47,053 bases of DNA from Spirochaetes bacterium RBG_13_51_14 (GTDB taxonomy: Bacteria; Spirochaetota; UBA4802; UBA5550): assembly GCA_001829455.1 (NCBI GenBank), contig MIBH01000029.1, forward strand, positions 20,661 through 67,713, in the 5' to 3' direction. The notes beneath the pieces were generated by a model, which saw only the letters and a program-made list of their open reading frames with translations, was not told where the DNA came from and did no database searches. The position numbers and the translations under genes are program-made. Positions within the stretch are counted from its first letter, which is position 1. Each line of letters starts with the position of its first letter. This document shows, one piece after another, positions 26,171 through 36,375 of the stretch.

Positions 26171-27247
26171 ATGAAAAAGTACATCCTTATCGGCACATTC
26201 GCTTGTATTGGAGCCGTCATTACCCTATTTTTATATCAGGCGATTCTGGCCCGCAATGCGGTGGACGACGAGGTCAGGCTCGAGGATTCAATTATAATAC
26301 ATGGAATCGAGATGGAATCAGAAACGCCTATCGCGGAAAACGATGACGAATACGAAGGGCAGATTATATACGATGATTCTTTTGATGACACCATTAACAA
26401 ATATGACCAGGTCAAAAAGAAAAAAAATGCTGCCGTAATATCACATCATGAAAAAAATGCATTTGATACATTGAGGAGCATGGATAAACGCTGGCATCTG
26501 TGCCGGTACAAGATAAAAAAGATGGACAACCTCTGGAACATAGCACGGCGTTTCGGCGTCCATCAACATCTCATTATTAGCATAAATGAGATCAAAAATC
26601 CCGATATGCTGAAACCGGGGAAATACATTGATGTGCCGACGCGTAAGGGTATCTATTACCAGGTACGGAAAGGAGATACCCTGTCCGGGATCGCGAGACG
26701 ATACGCCGTAAGCACCGGGAATATAATCGAACATAACCGCCTGAAAGGGGCGGTCATACGGCCGGGTCAGAAGATATTCCTGCCCGGCGCCCGTGAGCGC
26801 TCGGATGCCCGCATCATCGCCCGGAATAAGAGAAGGGGACCGGATCACGTGGCTGCGCAAGAGAGAAATTTCATCTGGCCCCTCCGCGGAAGGATCACTT
26901 CGGGCTTCGGAAACCGCCTTGACCCGCTGACACGGGATAGCCGCTTCCATTGCGGCATCGATATCAGCGCCAATGTCGGCACGCCGGTCAGAACCGCCGG
27001 AGGCGGTAGGATCATATACAGCGGTTGGAAGGCAGGCTACGGCAAATGCGTGATCGTTCGTCACGAGGGGGGGTATATCACGGTGTACGCACACAACAGC
27101 AGGAACGTCGTTTCCGTTGACGACACGGTCAAGCGGGGGGAACTGATCGCCTATTCCGGCATGACCGGCGCGGTAACGGGCGCGCACCTGCACTTCGAAA
27201 TACGGAAGTATGTCAATCCATTAAACCCGATGAGGTTTTTACGATAG
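26171..27247 (+). CDS. M23 metallopeptidase with two LysM domains
   Basis: YKIKKMDNLWNIARRFGVH and YQVRKGDTLSGIARRYAVS LysM; FHCGIDISANVGTPVRTAGGG...GAHLHFEIRKYVNPLNPMRF. Confidence 0.95.
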   Translation: MKKYILIGTFACIGAVITLFLYQAILARNAVDDEVRLEDSIIIHGIEMESETPIAENDDEYEGQIIYDDSFDDTINKYDQVKKKKNAAVISHHEKNAFDTLRSMDKRWHLCRYKIKKMDNLWNIARRFGVHQHLIISINEIKNPDMLKPGKYIDVPTRKGIYYQVRKGDTLSGIARRYAVSTGNIIEHNRLKGAVIRPGQKIFLPGARERSDARIIARNKRRGPDHVAAQERNFIWPLRGRITSGFGNRLDPLTRDSRFHCGIDISANVGTPVRTAGGGRIIYSGWKAGYGKCVIVRHEGGYITVYAHNSRNVVSVDDTVKRGELIAYSGMTGAVTGAHLHFEIRKYVNPLNPMRFLR

Positions 27248-28306
27248 ATGAAACGGATTCTGATCGGCATCGCACTGGCGATCATTCTAGCATATCCGGC
27301 GCGTTCAAACATGATTATGGACGAGAACCAGGCCAGGATGAAGGTATTCTTCACCATGACGGATACGGTGGGCTGGTATGCGGTTTTAAGGGGTAAAATC
27401 GTTTCGTATTCGTCGAAGGACGAGTTCGATGAAAACGACCTGTTCGGCAGGTCCCAGGATAAGAGCAAGGCCACCGTGCGTCTCTACGGCGGGGAAGGAA
27501 TCAATGTAGGCGACACGCTCTACGTCGTCAATGAGAAGAACCTCATTGTGGCAAAAATGACGGTGCGGACGATGTTCAGGAGCAAGTCGTTTGGAGACAT
27601 GCTCGTGGGATACGGAAATTTCAAGCTCAGCTCTATCGGGGACCGGGTCATCCAGCGGGAGGAAGACGCAAACGCGAAATATTCATTCATATATAAAGCC
27701 CGAGGTGATTATTACGACAATACGGGGAATCGGGGCGAGGCCATCCGCGAGTACAAGACCGCCCTCACGCTTGACAGCAACAATCCCGAGGCGCATCTTG
27801 CCCTTGGATTGATTTACTGGAGGCAGGGACTCGATCAGTTCGCGCTGCGGGAGTTTCAGGAAAGCTACCGGAACATACGGAGGCTCTATGATAACGACGA
27901 TAAGCAGCGGCTCCTCGCGAGCATGGCGGAAATCCGTTTTCATCAAGTCTACGAATCCTTTATTCCGAGAAAACTGAGGGAAGAGTATCGGGAAGAGGGA
28001 ATACGGTTCTGCAAGGAAGCGCTGAGCGTCTATCCGCGGTCGGAAAAGATGAATTATTACCTGGGAGTATTTCATTTCCGGTCTCCCAATCCGGATGAAA
28101 GGGCCGCCCGCGACTATTTCCTGAAAGTTGTCGAGCTCAACCCGTCACACGCGGACGCCTGCGTTGCGCTGGCGGAATTGTACTACCGTCACGACAATAT
28201 GCGCAAGGCCCTCCTTTACGCGGAAAAGGCTCTTCAAGCCGATCGCTCCAATCCGCGGGCCCAGAAGATGCTGAAATACCTTGAGGCACAGCATCAGGTG
28301 GAATAG
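27248..28306 (+). CDS. TPR-repeat exported protein
   Basis: Signal peptide; EAIREYKTALTLDSNNPEAHLALGLIYWRQG and ALLYAEKALQADRSNPRAQKML TPRs. Confidence 0.85.
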   Translation: MKRILIGIALAIILAYPARSNMIMDENQARMKVFFTMTDTVGWYAVLRGKIVSYSSKDEFDENDLFGRSQDKSKATVRLYGGEGINVGDTLYVVNEKNLIVAKMTVRTMFRSKSFGDMLVGYGNFKLSSIGDRVIQREEDANAKYSFIYKARGDYYDNTGNRGEAIREYKTALTLDSNNPEAHLALGLIYWRQGLDQFALREFQESYRNIRRLYDNDDKQRLLASMAEIRFHQVYESFIPRKLREEYREEGIRFCKEALSVYPRSEKMNYYLGVFHFRSPNPDERAARDYFLKVVELNPSHADACVALAELYYRHDNMRKALLYAEKALQADRSNPRAQKMLKYLEAQHQVE

Positions 28307-28395
28307 ATGCGTTACGGATCGGCGCCAGCCGGCCGGGCTTAAACTTTTTGACATTTTATCATCCTATTTAATTCCTATGGGGTTAAGGTTTTCCC

Positions 28396-28647
28396 ATGGT
28401 TGTGTATACGCTGTTAATCTGTCTCCTCACCTCGTTCACGTTTCATATTATCATCATAACATTGTACATCAGGAGCAGGGACCCCCAATGGTATCATATC
28501 AACTACTTCGGGGAAAAAGTGTATGAGAAGGGGATCGTGAAGCAGATAGAGTTTCTCGGCATTTTTTTCACCCTGCCGTTTTTCCTGCTCATCGGAGCGT
28601 TTTTCGTTTCCCGGCTGATAACCATAATAATGTTTGGACATATTTGA
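28396..28647 (+). CDS. small membrane protein with two TM segments
   Basis: 83 aa; two hydrophobic stretches; sits between the TPR and ParB-like genes on the same strand. Confidence 0.55.
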   Translation: MVVYTLLICLLTSFTFHIIIITLYIRSRDPQWYHINYFGEKVYEKGIVKQIEFLGIFFTLPFFLLIGAFFVSRLITIIMFGHI

Positions 28648-28661
28648 TCAGGAGGCCTATC

Positions 28662-29075
28662 GTGAAGGTGCGGATTGAGGACATCATCGTGAAGAAACGG
28701 ATACGCGGTGATATCGGCAATATTTCTGACCTTATGGAATCGATCAGCAGGTACGGACTCCTGAATCCGGTCACGGTGACTGAAAAAATGGAGCTCATCG
28801 CGGGGTTCAGGAGGCTTGAGGCGTGCCGGGCGCTGGGCATGGAAGAGATCGAATGCAGGGTGCTGCCCGTTCAATCTAAGATAGACCGGCTCCTGATCGA
28901 GGCTGATGAAAATCTTACGCGGAAAGATCTCACGATCGGCGAGATCGAGCAGTACGAGGATGAGAAGCGTTTTCTGCAGTCCCGCGGCCTTGGTAAAATT
29001 CGGCTCTGGTTCATTCGTCTCTTCAAGAGTATCAGGTCCTGGATCCAAAAGGTTCTCGTCCGGCGCGGAGTCTAA
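28662..29075 (+). CDS. ParB/Spo0J N-terminal-domain-like protein
   Basis: GTG start with AGGAGG 6 nt upstream; ISDLMESISRYGLLNPVTVTEKMELIAGFRRLEACRALGMEEIECRVL ParB box I/II-like; basic C-terminal tail. Confidence 0.82.
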   Translation: MKVRIEDIIVKKRIRGDIGNISDLMESISRYGLLNPVTVTEKMELIAGFRRLEACRALGMEEIECRVLPVQSKIDRLLIEADENLTRKDLTIGEIEQYEDEKRFLQSRGLGKIRLWFIRLFKSIRSWIQKVLVRRGV

Positions 29076-29207
29076 GGATCCTACGACCGGGTCAATGATA
29101 TGACATCCGGGGCCGAAGGTTATAAATGTTTTCGGTGTTCAAAATTCTATTTGACAACCGTTAAAAGCCGACGTATTACAGGTGTGGTATTCATACCAGT
29201 AACAGTC

Positions 29208-30761
29208 ATGAGGATCATAACAACAACTATCATTCTTATCCTGCTTGCTATTTGTTCATCCTGTTCGAGAAAAGGGCAGGAGGAGAAGGAGCCGAATAAC
29301 TCCTTCGCCGAGTCAAATGCGGTCGTCCCGGATACCGCAATGACGGGATACATGAACTCCGCCAATGACCGTGATTATTTCGTCCTGGATGCGGTGCCGG
29401 GTTCGATTTATGACATTCAGCTCTCCGGTGTCAAGGGGATTAACTGCTCTATCGTGATATGGAAGGGATATGATGAGCCGAAGCTGGTCAAGTGGATCGA
29501 CGACAACCGAAAGTCTTCGCCTGAGCGGTTCGCCAATCTGTCCGCGACCGGCGGCACGTACTACATCGAAATTCTCGAGAGCGACCGTGACCCTAAAAAA
29601 GAGAACAGGGAAACCCCCTACGAGCTCCGGGTCAAAGCCAGGGAGGCCATATCGGAGGAGACCGAGCCCAATGATTCGAAGGAGGAGGCTGTGCCGTTGA
29701 CGCCTGATCGGGAAGTCACCGGTTTTTTCTCACCCGCCTACAACCGCGGCAATGAGAACAAGGATAATCTCCACCGTGAAGAGGACTGGTACATGTTTGA
29801 AGCTAATCTCGCGTCGGATTCTCCGGCGCTGGCTGACGCCACGCTCTCCGGCGTGTACGGCGTCAATTCGGTTCTCTCCCTTTATGACGACGACGGTGAT
29901 GAGATCGAGGTCTCGGATAACGGCGGCGTCGGCGAGCCGGAAAGCATCAGCGGTGCAGGAATCCAGAAACCGGGCAGATATTACCTGTTCGTCGCTTCAA
30001 AGGGATATGCCTCCAATAACGATGAACCCTACACGCTGAAGGTATCGCTGAGAGAGCATGATCCGGGGACCGAAATGGAAAAAAACGACGATTTTGATTC
30101 AGCCAACACTATCGTGAATAATGTCATCACCGGCGCCATTAATTCACGAGACGACCAGGATGTGTATCTCTACCAGGTGAGCGGCTCCACCCTGTATCGT
30201 ATAGAACTGCGGCCTTCTGAAACCATGGATGCCATGCTCGCGATATACCGCGGCGATAAGGAAAAAATCATAGATATAAACAATGGCGGTCGGGGGAAGA
30301 AGGAGGCATATCCCAACTTCTTCACCGATGCGAACTTTAACATTGTGGTAGCATCAAAATCAAGCGCCGGGACACCCGGCGAGGAATACGTGCTGTCCGT
30401 GACGCCTTTCATGAATACGGATAATCAGGAATCCGAACCAAACAACGAGCTCTCGCAGTCGAACAGGATACCGGGGACGGTGATGAAAGGATTTACGTCG
30501 TATAAAGGAGACAAGGACTTTTTCCTGCTCTCCTATAAAAGCAGGGTCAAGGAAAAATTTGAAATAAAGGGCGTCAAGGGGGGGCAGATCAGGGTATCCA
30601 TCACCGATCCACTGGGATATATTACCAAAAGCGTTGATGTGCGGGGGGAGCGCACGGTCACGTTCAGTGAAATGATAGATAAGAAAGGGTATTGCATCGT
30701 TGAGTCCGTTGCCGAAAATTATGATAATCCCTATACCATTATCCTCGGAGGTGGCCCATGA
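29208..30761 (+). CDS. lipoprotein with four PPC (pre-peptidase C-terminal)-like repeats
   Basis: Lipobox LLAICSSCS; four segments starting EKEPNNSFAESN, ETEPNDSKEEAV, GTEMEKNDDFDSAN, ESEPNNELSQSN. Confidence 0.8.
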   Translation: MRIITTTIILILLAICSSCSRKGQEEKEPNNSFAESNAVVPDTAMTGYMNSANDRDYFVLDAVPGSIYDIQLSGVKGINCSIVIWKGYDEPKLVKWIDDNRKSSPERFANLSATGGTYYIEILESDRDPKKENRETPYELRVKAREAISEETEPNDSKEEAVPLTPDREVTGFFSPAYNRGNENKDNLHREEDWYMFEANLASDSPALADATLSGVYGVNSVLSLYDDDGDEIEVSDNGGVGEPESISGAGIQKPGRYYLFVASKGYASNNDEPYTLKVSLREHDPGTEMEKNDDFDSANTIVNNVITGAINSRDDQDVYLYQVSGSTLYRIELRPSETMDAMLAIYRGDKEKIIDINNGGRGKKEAYPNFFTDANFNIVVASKSSAGTPGEEYVLSVTPFMNTDNQESEPNNELSQSNRIPGTVMKGFTSYKGDKDFFLLSYKSRVKEKFEIKGVKGGQIRVSITDPLGYITKSVDVRGERTVTFSEMIDKKGYCIVESVAENYDNPYTIILGGGP

Positions 30762-31219
30762 AGACAGCCTGTTATCTTGTATCGGCGGTTATGATACTTG
30801 CCTCCTTCGCGGGATGCCGCTCGACAAACGGAAAGGACGCGGGCGTCATTGATTACCGGAAGCCGGATAAATACAATGTCCGGTTCATCGGATTTGACAC
30901 GGACATTGACAATCCCGAGGGCGACCGGCGATCTTACTACAAGGTATTTATCGATAAGGCCGATGAAGGGAGGACGACTACCGGCCTTGAGTCCCAGGAA
31001 AAAATCTATGAAGCAACGCTATCGCCCAACCGGCATCTTATCACTGTGGAGAAATGGGTCCTGGACGAGAAAACAGGCCGTTACGTCAAGCTGAACAATA
31101 TCGACCAGCCGAAGCCCAATTTCCTGTATTTCGATATACCGGAAAACAAGATCGTATTAATCGAGATGAAGTCGTCGAGGGACGGGTCCGCGGAATTTTC
31201 CGTGGATTATGAGAGGTGA
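30758..31219 (+). CDS. small lipoprotein, unknown
   Basis: Lipobox ASFAGC; ATGA overlap with the preceding PPC gene. Confidence 0.7.
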   Translation: MKTACYLVSAVMILASFAGCRSTNGKDAGVIDYRKPDKYNVRFIGFDTDIDNPEGDRRSYYKVFIDKADEGRTTTGLESQEKIYEATLSPNRHLITVEKWVLDEKTGRYVKLNNIDQPKPNFLYFDIPENKIVLIEMKSSRDGSAEFSVDYER

Positions 31220-31222
31220 GTA

Positions 31223-32254
31223 TCAGTCAACATAGGCCGAAGGGGGTTTGTCCTTCTTCGATATCTGATTAAGATAAAAGTCTTTTACGACCGCCAGCGG
31301 AGTCTCGTATTCCTGACGGGCGTTCCACATGATGAAGCCTTTGATCCCGGAGTCATGCACTGCCTTGAGCTGGTCCATTATGTATGTTTCAAAGGGAATG
31401 CCCGCCATCTTCATCTTAAAGGCCTGGATATACGTCACGATCATCGCGTTCCTGCTTCTCAATTTCGCCTGCGTTGATGTCACGCGCACCGTATAGTAGG
31501 GGTCGGTGTAATACTTTTTGTTCCAGGTGTAATGCGACGGATACGCCATCGGGCAGATCAGGTCAACCACCTTGTCGAGGCTCTCGATTTTCTGACCGAT
31601 GATATCGTCCGTGTTCAGGGGGATCCGGCCGAAGATGTCGGCGGCGATCCTCGCATTGAATCGCTTTGTCCGGATCCGGGCCCTGGTTATGAAGTCCTCT
31701 ATGAACTTGTAGCGCTGGCTGTAGGTCAGATGGCGGGTGCTATCGGAATCGTGGAAACGAATATAGTCAAATTGAATCTCCTTGAACCCGTTTTTGCAGG
31801 CATCCTCCGCGATCGCCAGTTTGTCCTCGATGTAGCTTTCGGGCACGGGATAATTCCTCAACCCGTCGGGAAAAACAACGATGCGGGCCACCGGATGGAG
31901 GCCGTTGTCCTTGCAGTACCGAACGTGCGATTCCGGCACCATGCAGGTAACGTTGCGGGCGCTCTGCACGTCCAGCACCAGGGTATTCAGCGTGGCGGCT
32001 TTCGCCTTTTCAACGAAAGCCTGTAGTTTTTTGAAATTATTTGCTGAAGATACGTTGAGATACATGCCGCGGTAGAATTCCGGATATCGATAGCCGGTAT
32101 CGGAATCGCGAGCGGCATCGTATCCGGATCTGACCTGGGCCACGACGATCGAATCTTTCACATTGGTATTCCAGGAACCGGATATGCCCACCGGCAGGTT
32201 GCTGATAAAGATGGTTGCACCGGCAAGAAACAGCAAGGTGCCGAATTTTTCCAT
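31223..32254 (-). CDS. putative glycoside hydrolase (DUF4015-like TIM barrel)
   Basis: GMYLNVSSANNFKKLQAFVEKAKAATLNTLVLDVQ; FKEIQFDYIRFHDSD; VVDLICPMAYPSHY; GIKGFIMWNARQEY. Confidence 0.85.
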   Translation of the reverse strand: MEKFGTLLFLAGATIFISNLPVGISGSWNTNVKDSIVVAQVRSGYDAARDSDTGYRYPEFYRGMYLNVSSANNFKKLQAFVEKAKAATLNTLVLDVQSARNVTCMVPESHVRYCKDNGLHPVARIVVFPDGLRNYPVPESYIEDKLAIAEDACKNGFKEIQFDYIRFHDSDSTRHLTYSQRYKFIEDFITRARIRTKRFNARIAADIFGRIPLNTDDIIGQKIESLDKVVDLICPMAYPSHYTWNKKYYTDPYYTVRVTSTQAKLRSRNAMIVTYIQAFKMKMAGIPFETYIMDQLKAVHDSGIKGFIMWNARQEYETPLAVVKDFYLNQISKKDKPPSAYVD

Positions 32255-32682
32255 ATGAACCTCGCATTCAATATTTATGTAGAGAATTAAATACAGCCTA
32301 AAATCTGTAAAAGGATATTTTCATCCGTCTGAAAAAAAATTATGCCCTCGCTCAACGTAGTGAACGGAGGAACAGGATGCATCCACACTTTGAATATCGA
32401 CACTATGGGATCTAATTAATTATTTTTATAGACAATTTTTCATATAAATACTAAATATTTTTTGTATTCTATTGACGCCGGTCTTTTTTTTTATTATCTA
32501 TTAAAATAAAGTATTCAAATTGTCTGCACTGTATAATCAAAAGGATACCTCAACTCGGATTTAACGTTTACATGTTTCTGGAGTGGTTGGAGCTGTGGGC
32601 GCGCCCCTTTTTTCCGGTGTATCCCCCTATCCGGATATTTCCTTTTACGAAGTGCATAAATTTTTCATAATACGGTGTTACA

Positions 32683-34452
32683 TTGTATATTCCTCCCGAA
32701 ACATTAGACCTGATAAGAGGTAAGGTTGTCATTCAGGATGTAATCAGGCGATACGTGCCTTCCTTAAATAAAAGGGGCAAAAATTATATTGGACTATGCC
32801 CGTTTCATAAAGAGAAAACGCCTTCCTTCACCGTTTCTCCGGACAAGCAGATATTTTACTGCTTCGGGTGCCATACGGGCGGAAATATTTTTAATTTCAT
32901 TTCGAAAATGGAACGACTGGAGTTCCCTGAAAGCGTGAAGCACGTGGCCGGACTCGTCGGCATTGAGATACGTGAAGAAAAAAAAGGGGATGCGGCCGTA
33001 CGGGAATCGATATATCGTCTGAACAGGCTCGCCATGGATTTCTACCATGCTCATATCAAATCACCGGCGGGCAAGATGGGATTATCATACATAATGGGGC
33101 GGGGCGTTACCGGAAAAAGCATTGATGATTTCAGAATCGGGTACGCCCCGGATTCTTGGGACTTCCTTATCCGGGGTATCATAAGATCAAAAAAGGATTT
33201 CGAACTTGCCGATCAGGTCGGACTCATCAAACCGAGCCGGAACCGGGACGCCAGCTATTACGACGTGTTCCGGAATCGCATCATGTTCCCGATAATCGAC
33301 ATCAGCGGCAATGTGACCGCTTTCGGCGGAAGAACCATCGGCGATGATACCCGCAAGTATATCAATTCGTCCGAATCCGCGGTGTTCAAAAAGAGGTCCC
33401 TGCTGTATGGACTTGACCGGGCGCGGGATTCAATCAAGGACGTTGACCGGGCCATCGTGGTGGAAGGCTACTTGGACGTGATCGGGTGCCACCAGGCCGG
33501 CATTGAGAACGTCGTGGCCCCCCTGGGAACGGCCATTACCGTTGAACAGATACGGATGCTGGGGTACTACTGCAATGAGATCATTTTCATGTTCGATGCG
33601 GATTCAGCCGGCATGAAGGCGGCCGTGCGTTCGCTCGATTTATCCGAGGATTCTAATGTCCGCGTTCGGGTCGGCATGCTCCCCGAAGGCGATCCCTTTG
33701 AATTCATTACCGCGAAGGGGGTCCGCGAGTTCATGTCGGTGGTTGATTCGTCGGTGAATCCGGCTGATTTTCGCATAGCGCGCATTATGGATAATTACCG
33801 GGATATCGGCAGGGTGAACACCCTGCTGCAGCTTTTCGGCGTGGTCAGGGAAATGAAACTTGAGACGGAACGCAGCGCGTATCTGAAAAATATCGGATCT
33901 CTTCTTGACGTTGATGAGAACTCCGTCCGGGCCGATTTTAAGAATTTCTTAAACAGAGGGCAGACGCTTCTTCCCAAAAGCGAACAAACGCTTAAAAATG
34001 GGCAGTCCGATTTTATAACCAGGAGTTACCGTGACCTCATAAGCCTCATATGCCACTATCCGGAGCTGATAGAAAAAGCGGTTATAGACTACAACATTAA
34101 CGATATCCCGGATGAGCTGTCGCGGAATATCCTACACAAGATTTCTGAGTTATATAACGCTGATCAGCAGTTTACGATTGATAAAATATTTGACTTTTTT
34201 ACCAGCGGTCCGGAAATGGAACTCTTGAACAGAATGTTCAACACCGAATCCACCATCGCGAATCCCAGTGCCGCGTACACGGACATATTTATTAATATGA
34301 AGGTCCACGAAATTGACGGTAAGATTGATAAATACGCTTCATTGATCAAATCATCAACCGACAGGAACTTCCATGAGTATATAACAGAAATTGAAATTCT
34401 GCGCAGAGAGAAAGAGAAGCTCTCGCAGTATCGTTACAACAAGTTCATGTGA
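32683..34452 (+). CDS. dnaG: DNA primase
   Basis: KNYIGLCPFHKEKTPSFTVSPDKQIFYCFGCHTGGNIFNFI zinc finger; VVEGYLDVIGCHQAGIENVVAPLGTAIT Toprim; TTG start. Confidence 0.97.
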   Translation: MYIPPETLDLIRGKVVIQDVIRRYVPSLNKRGKNYIGLCPFHKEKTPSFTVSPDKQIFYCFGCHTGGNIFNFISKMERLEFPESVKHVAGLVGIEIREEKKGDAAVRESIYRLNRLAMDFYHAHIKSPAGKMGLSYIMGRGVTGKSIDDFRIGYAPDSWDFLIRGIIRSKKDFELADQVGLIKPSRNRDASYYDVFRNRIMFPIIDISGNVTAFGGRTIGDDTRKYINSSESAVFKKRSLLYGLDRARDSIKDVDRAIVVEGYLDVIGCHQAGIENVVAPLGTAITVEQIRMLGYYCNEIIFMFDADSAGMKAAVRSLDLSEDSNVRVRVGMLPEGDPFEFITAKGVREFMSVVDSSVNPADFRIARIMDNYRDIGRVNTLLQLFGVVREMKLETERSAYLKNIGSLLDVDENSVRADFKNFLNRGQTLLPKSEQTLKNGQSDFITRSYRDLISLICHYPELIEKAVIDYNINDIPDELSRNILHKISELYNADQQFTIDKIFDFFTSGPEMELLNRMFNTESTIANPSAAYTDIFINMKVHEIDGKIDKYASLIKSSTDRNFHEYITEIEILRREKEKLSQYRYNKFM

Positions 34453-34552
34453 CGGCGCAGCGGCGGGTGTTTTTTGACGATCTAAATAAGAACGTAACAT
34501 ATAACCATTGAATCAATCAGAACAATACAGGCGACAAGGATAGGATTTCACC

Positions 34553-36322
34553 ATGAGTAAAAAAGAGATGACGCTGGATGCCGTTCCCGAGGTCAAGAAA
34601 CTTATCGAACTCGGAAAACAGAACGGCGAAATAACCTATGATGAGATCAACGAGATACTTCCTGACAAGCTACTCAATTCAGAAAAAATCGACGACGTTT
34701 TTATATTGCTGAACCAGCTGGGTATCGAAGTGGTCGAAGAGTCGACCCGGAAAGAACAGGCCCTGCCGGGGGTTAAGAAGAAAAGCGGGAGCGCGTCGAA
34801 GAAAAACGTCGCGACCCAGAGCGAGGCGTCCCATGTCGACGATCCTATCCGTCTCTACCTGAAGGAGATCGGGAAGGTGTCGCTCCTTTCGGGCGACCAG
34901 GAGGTTGACCTAGCCAAACGAATTGAAGCGGGCGAGATCCTGATAGAAGAGACCGTGTATAACTCTTCGCTGCTGATAAACGACCTGATAAAAAACTATT
35001 CGAAAATCAAAAGCGGAAAGATCAAGCTCACCGACGTGCTGAAAGTCAACCGCCTCTACTACTTTTCGTCGGTTGACCTGGACAAGCTCGAGAAGAAGTT
35101 CCATGAGACCATGAAGGTCATCATCGAAGATGACAACAGAATGATACAGATGGGGAACAAGCTCAAAAAGGTCGATCCCGAGTCCAAGAAGGCGGAAGAA
35201 TACACGACGAAGATGGTGACCGCAAAGGCGAATATACGCAAAACCATAAGAAATTTGGACATCAACGATAACGAGATAAACAAGCTGTCGGCGAAGATCA
35301 AGTCGATGGTGGCCCGGATACAGGAGACCTATGAGTTCTTCATGGATATCGAGGACAAATACCGCAAGGACCTGAAGGAGCTTAAGCACTTGGCCCGGAA
35401 GCTGGAAAAGGGCGAAACCGTGACGAAGATCGTCAGGGAGTTGGGCATGAAAAACAAGGACGAGCTCCTGGAGGCGATCAAGAACGTCCGGAACAACGAG
35501 CGGAAGATCCGGAGAATCGAGCAGGAGGCGGGCGCCTCGGCCGACGATATCATGGAATGGGGAAAGCAGATAAACTCCGGGCAGAGGAAAATATCGGTCG
35601 CCAAGAAGGAGCTCATCAACGCGAATCTGCGGCTGGTGGTGTCCATCGCGAAAAAGTACGCGAACCGCGGCATGCACTTCTTTGACCTGATACAGGAGGG
35701 CAACATCGGCCTCATCAAAGCCGTGGATAAATTCGAATACAAAAAGGGATACAAGTTCTCAACCTACGCGACATGGTGGATACGCCAGGCCATCACGCGC
35801 GCCATTTCGGACCAGGCCAGGACCATCCGGGTTCCGGTTCACATGATCGAGCAGATAAACAAGGTGATGCGGGAGACGAGGCTCTTTCAGCAGGAATTCG
35901 GACGGGAGCCGAGCCCGGAGGAGCTGTCCGACCGGCTGGGATGGGTCGTCGGGAAGGTCAAGGCGGTCAAGAACGTCGCACGGGAGCCCATATCCCTCGA
36001 AACCCCCGTCGGCGAAGAGGAGGATTCCCTGCTGGGGGATTTCATCGAGGACAAGGAAGTCGATTCGCCCGCGAATACGGCCGCGTACCGGCTCCTTTCC
36101 GAGCAGATCAATACGGTCCTTTCCACGCTTCCGGCCCGCGAGCAGAAGGTCATCAGGATGCGATTCGGGCTCGATGACGGGTATTCGCATACCCTTGAGG
36201 AAGTGGGATACGTGTTCAAAGTCACCAGGGAACGGATACGGCAGATCGAGGCAAAGGCGCTGCGGCGGCTGCGGCATCCGACCAGGGCCCGCAAGTTAAA
36301 AGATTATCTGGACCACGCCTGA
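34553..36322 (+). CDS. rpoD: RNA polymerase primary sigma factor RpoD
   Basis: [42 protein letters not shown]-terminal [19 protein letters not shown]. Confidence 0.98.
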   Translation: MSKKEMTLDAVPEVKKLIELGKQNGEITYDEINEILPDKLLNSEKIDDVFILLNQLGIEVVEESTRKEQALPGVKKKSGSASKKNVATQSEASHVDDPIRLYLKEIGKVSLLSGDQEVDLAKRIEAGEILIEETVYNSSLLINDLIKNYSKIKSGKIKLTDVLKVNRLYYFSSVDLDKLEKKFHETMKVIIEDDNRMIQMGNKLKKVDPESKKAEEYTTKMVTAKANIRKTIRNLDINDNEINKLSAKIKSMVARIQETYEFFMDIEDKYRKDLKELKHLARKLEKGETVTKIVRELGMKNKDELLEAIKNVRNNERKIRRIEQEAGASADDIMEWGKQINSGQRKISVAKKELINANLRLVVSIAKKYANRGMHFFDLIQEGNIGLIKAVDKFEYKKGYKFSTYATWWIRQAITRAISDQARTIRVPVHMIEQINKVMRETRLFQQEFGREPSPEELSDRLGWVVGKVKAVKNVAREPISLETPVGEEEDSLLGDFIEDKEVDSPANTAAYRLLSEQINTVLSTLPAREQKVIRMRFGLDDGYSHTLEEVGYVFKVTRERIRQIEAKALRRLRHPTRARKLKDYLDHA

Positions 36323-36375
36323 GCCGCCGCGGACGCGCTATCTGCATGGATCATCCGGTGTAACACGGGAACGAA

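Noticed and set aside
32340-32366. Imperfect hairpin CCTCGCTCA-ACGTAG-TGAACGGAGG in the dnaG upstream gap
   Set aside because: Needs a bulge and mismatch, no T-run and only one copy here; insufficient to call an element.
34910-35677. 255-aa minus-strand ORF inside rpoD
   Set aside because: Leu-rich mirror of Lys/Glu-rich sigma factor codons.
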